Source: Flavobacterium sp. MC2016-06 (lineage in GTDB: Bacteria; Bacteroidota; Bacteroidia; Flavobacteriales; Flavobacteriaceae). Taken from it: a stretch of DNA of 64,000 nucleotides. Numbering within the stretch: the first letter of the stretch is position 1; every line of letters starts with the position of its first letter. The notes under the pieces were generated by a model, which saw only the letters and a program-made list of their open reading frames with translations, was not told the DNA's origin and searched no databases. The stretch lies in contig NZ_WMID02000006.1 of the NCBI RefSeq assembly GCF_009711165.2, positions 62,001-126,000 on the forward strand, read 5' to 3'. Shown here in pieces: positions 63,911 through 64,000 of the stretch. A program made the position numbers and the translations under genes.

Positions 63911-64000
63911 TTATTTTTTTAATTGATTCCAAAAACCGAAATAATTAAACCATTGTAACGGGTATTTTTGCAGAATGCCTTCGACGCTTTTTACGTATTC
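63911..64000 (-). CDS. lipid A-type acyltransferase, C-terminal end only
   Basis: The last 29 codons of a minus-strand gene are present, ending in QKYPLQWFNYFGFWNQLKK. The words EYVKSVEGILQKYPLQWFNYF fit the C-terminus of LpxL/HtrB-type acyltransferases (KYPEQWLWxHRR type), which are regular members of flexirubin and aryl polyene clusters. The gene continues beyond the window. Confidence 0.6.
   Translation of the reverse strand, partial: EYVKSVEGILQKYPLQWFNYFGFWNQLKK

Overview
The window is about 64 kb of low-GC chromosome from a member of the Bacteroidota, almost certainly a Flavobacterium close to F. johnsoniae. The evidence is a SprE-type gliding/type IX secretion lipoprotein, flavobacterial promoter boxes (TAnnTTTG), frequent TTG starts, an ATP synthase operon without the beta and epsilon genes, and a flexirubin (dialkylresorcinol/aryl polyene) pigment locus with darA and darB. 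I found no rRNA, tRNA, CRISPR array, insertion sequence or prophage.

Plus-strand half (1-33.8 kb). The end of an ABC ATPase gene is followed by sprE, a bactofilin, an AtpZ/AtpI-like gene, a four-helix membrane protein and atpBEFHAG, closed by a strong terminator. A 570-base gap with a stem-loop and an 89-bp tandem repeat leads to a GNAT acetyltransferase. Next comes the most unusual locus (10.46-17.30 kb): a cytoplasmic coiled-coil protein, a two-helix membrane coiled-coil protein, an ABC-type substrate-binding protein fused to an OmpA peptidoglycan-binding domain, an SsuC-like permease, an SsuB-like ATPase and a CbbX-type AAA+ ATPase. It then runs through a cell-envelope operon (flippase, dut, nucleotidyltransferase, TPR, DUF4292-like lipoprotein, degenerate LytM/M23 protein), a minus-strand peptide-modification trio (ATP-grasp, alpha-E, transglutaminase), rbfA, a LolC/E-like permease, a MATE exporter, and an amidase flanked by two tail-fibre-like secreted proteins.

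Minus-strand half (33.8-64 kb). dusB and a 29-kb run of closely packed minus-strand genes follow. I read the run as most of a flexirubin cluster: DarA/DarB make the dialkylresorcinol; ketosynthases, an ACP and hotdog dehydratases build the aryl polyene; an AMP-ligase activates a starter acid; an MMPL exporter fused to an acyltransferase, an ABC-2 exporter, a LolA-like carrier and outer-membrane barrels handle transport; two FAD oxidoreductases, a Ntn-hydrolase lipoprotein, a glycosyltransferase and a NodB deacetylase may tailor or place the product. No aromatic ammonia-lyase or ketoreductase is visible, so the cluster should continue beyond 64000, where a lipid A-type acyltransferase gene is cut.

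The cluster is interrupted by two repeat-rich gaps (43.2-43.5 and 54.7-55.3 kb) and by a RhuM/lipoprotein gene pair sitting in the operon with stop-start coupling. Several dyad repeats in the window share one design (a stem closing on GTTTnnAAAAC) and may be one dispersed hairpin family.
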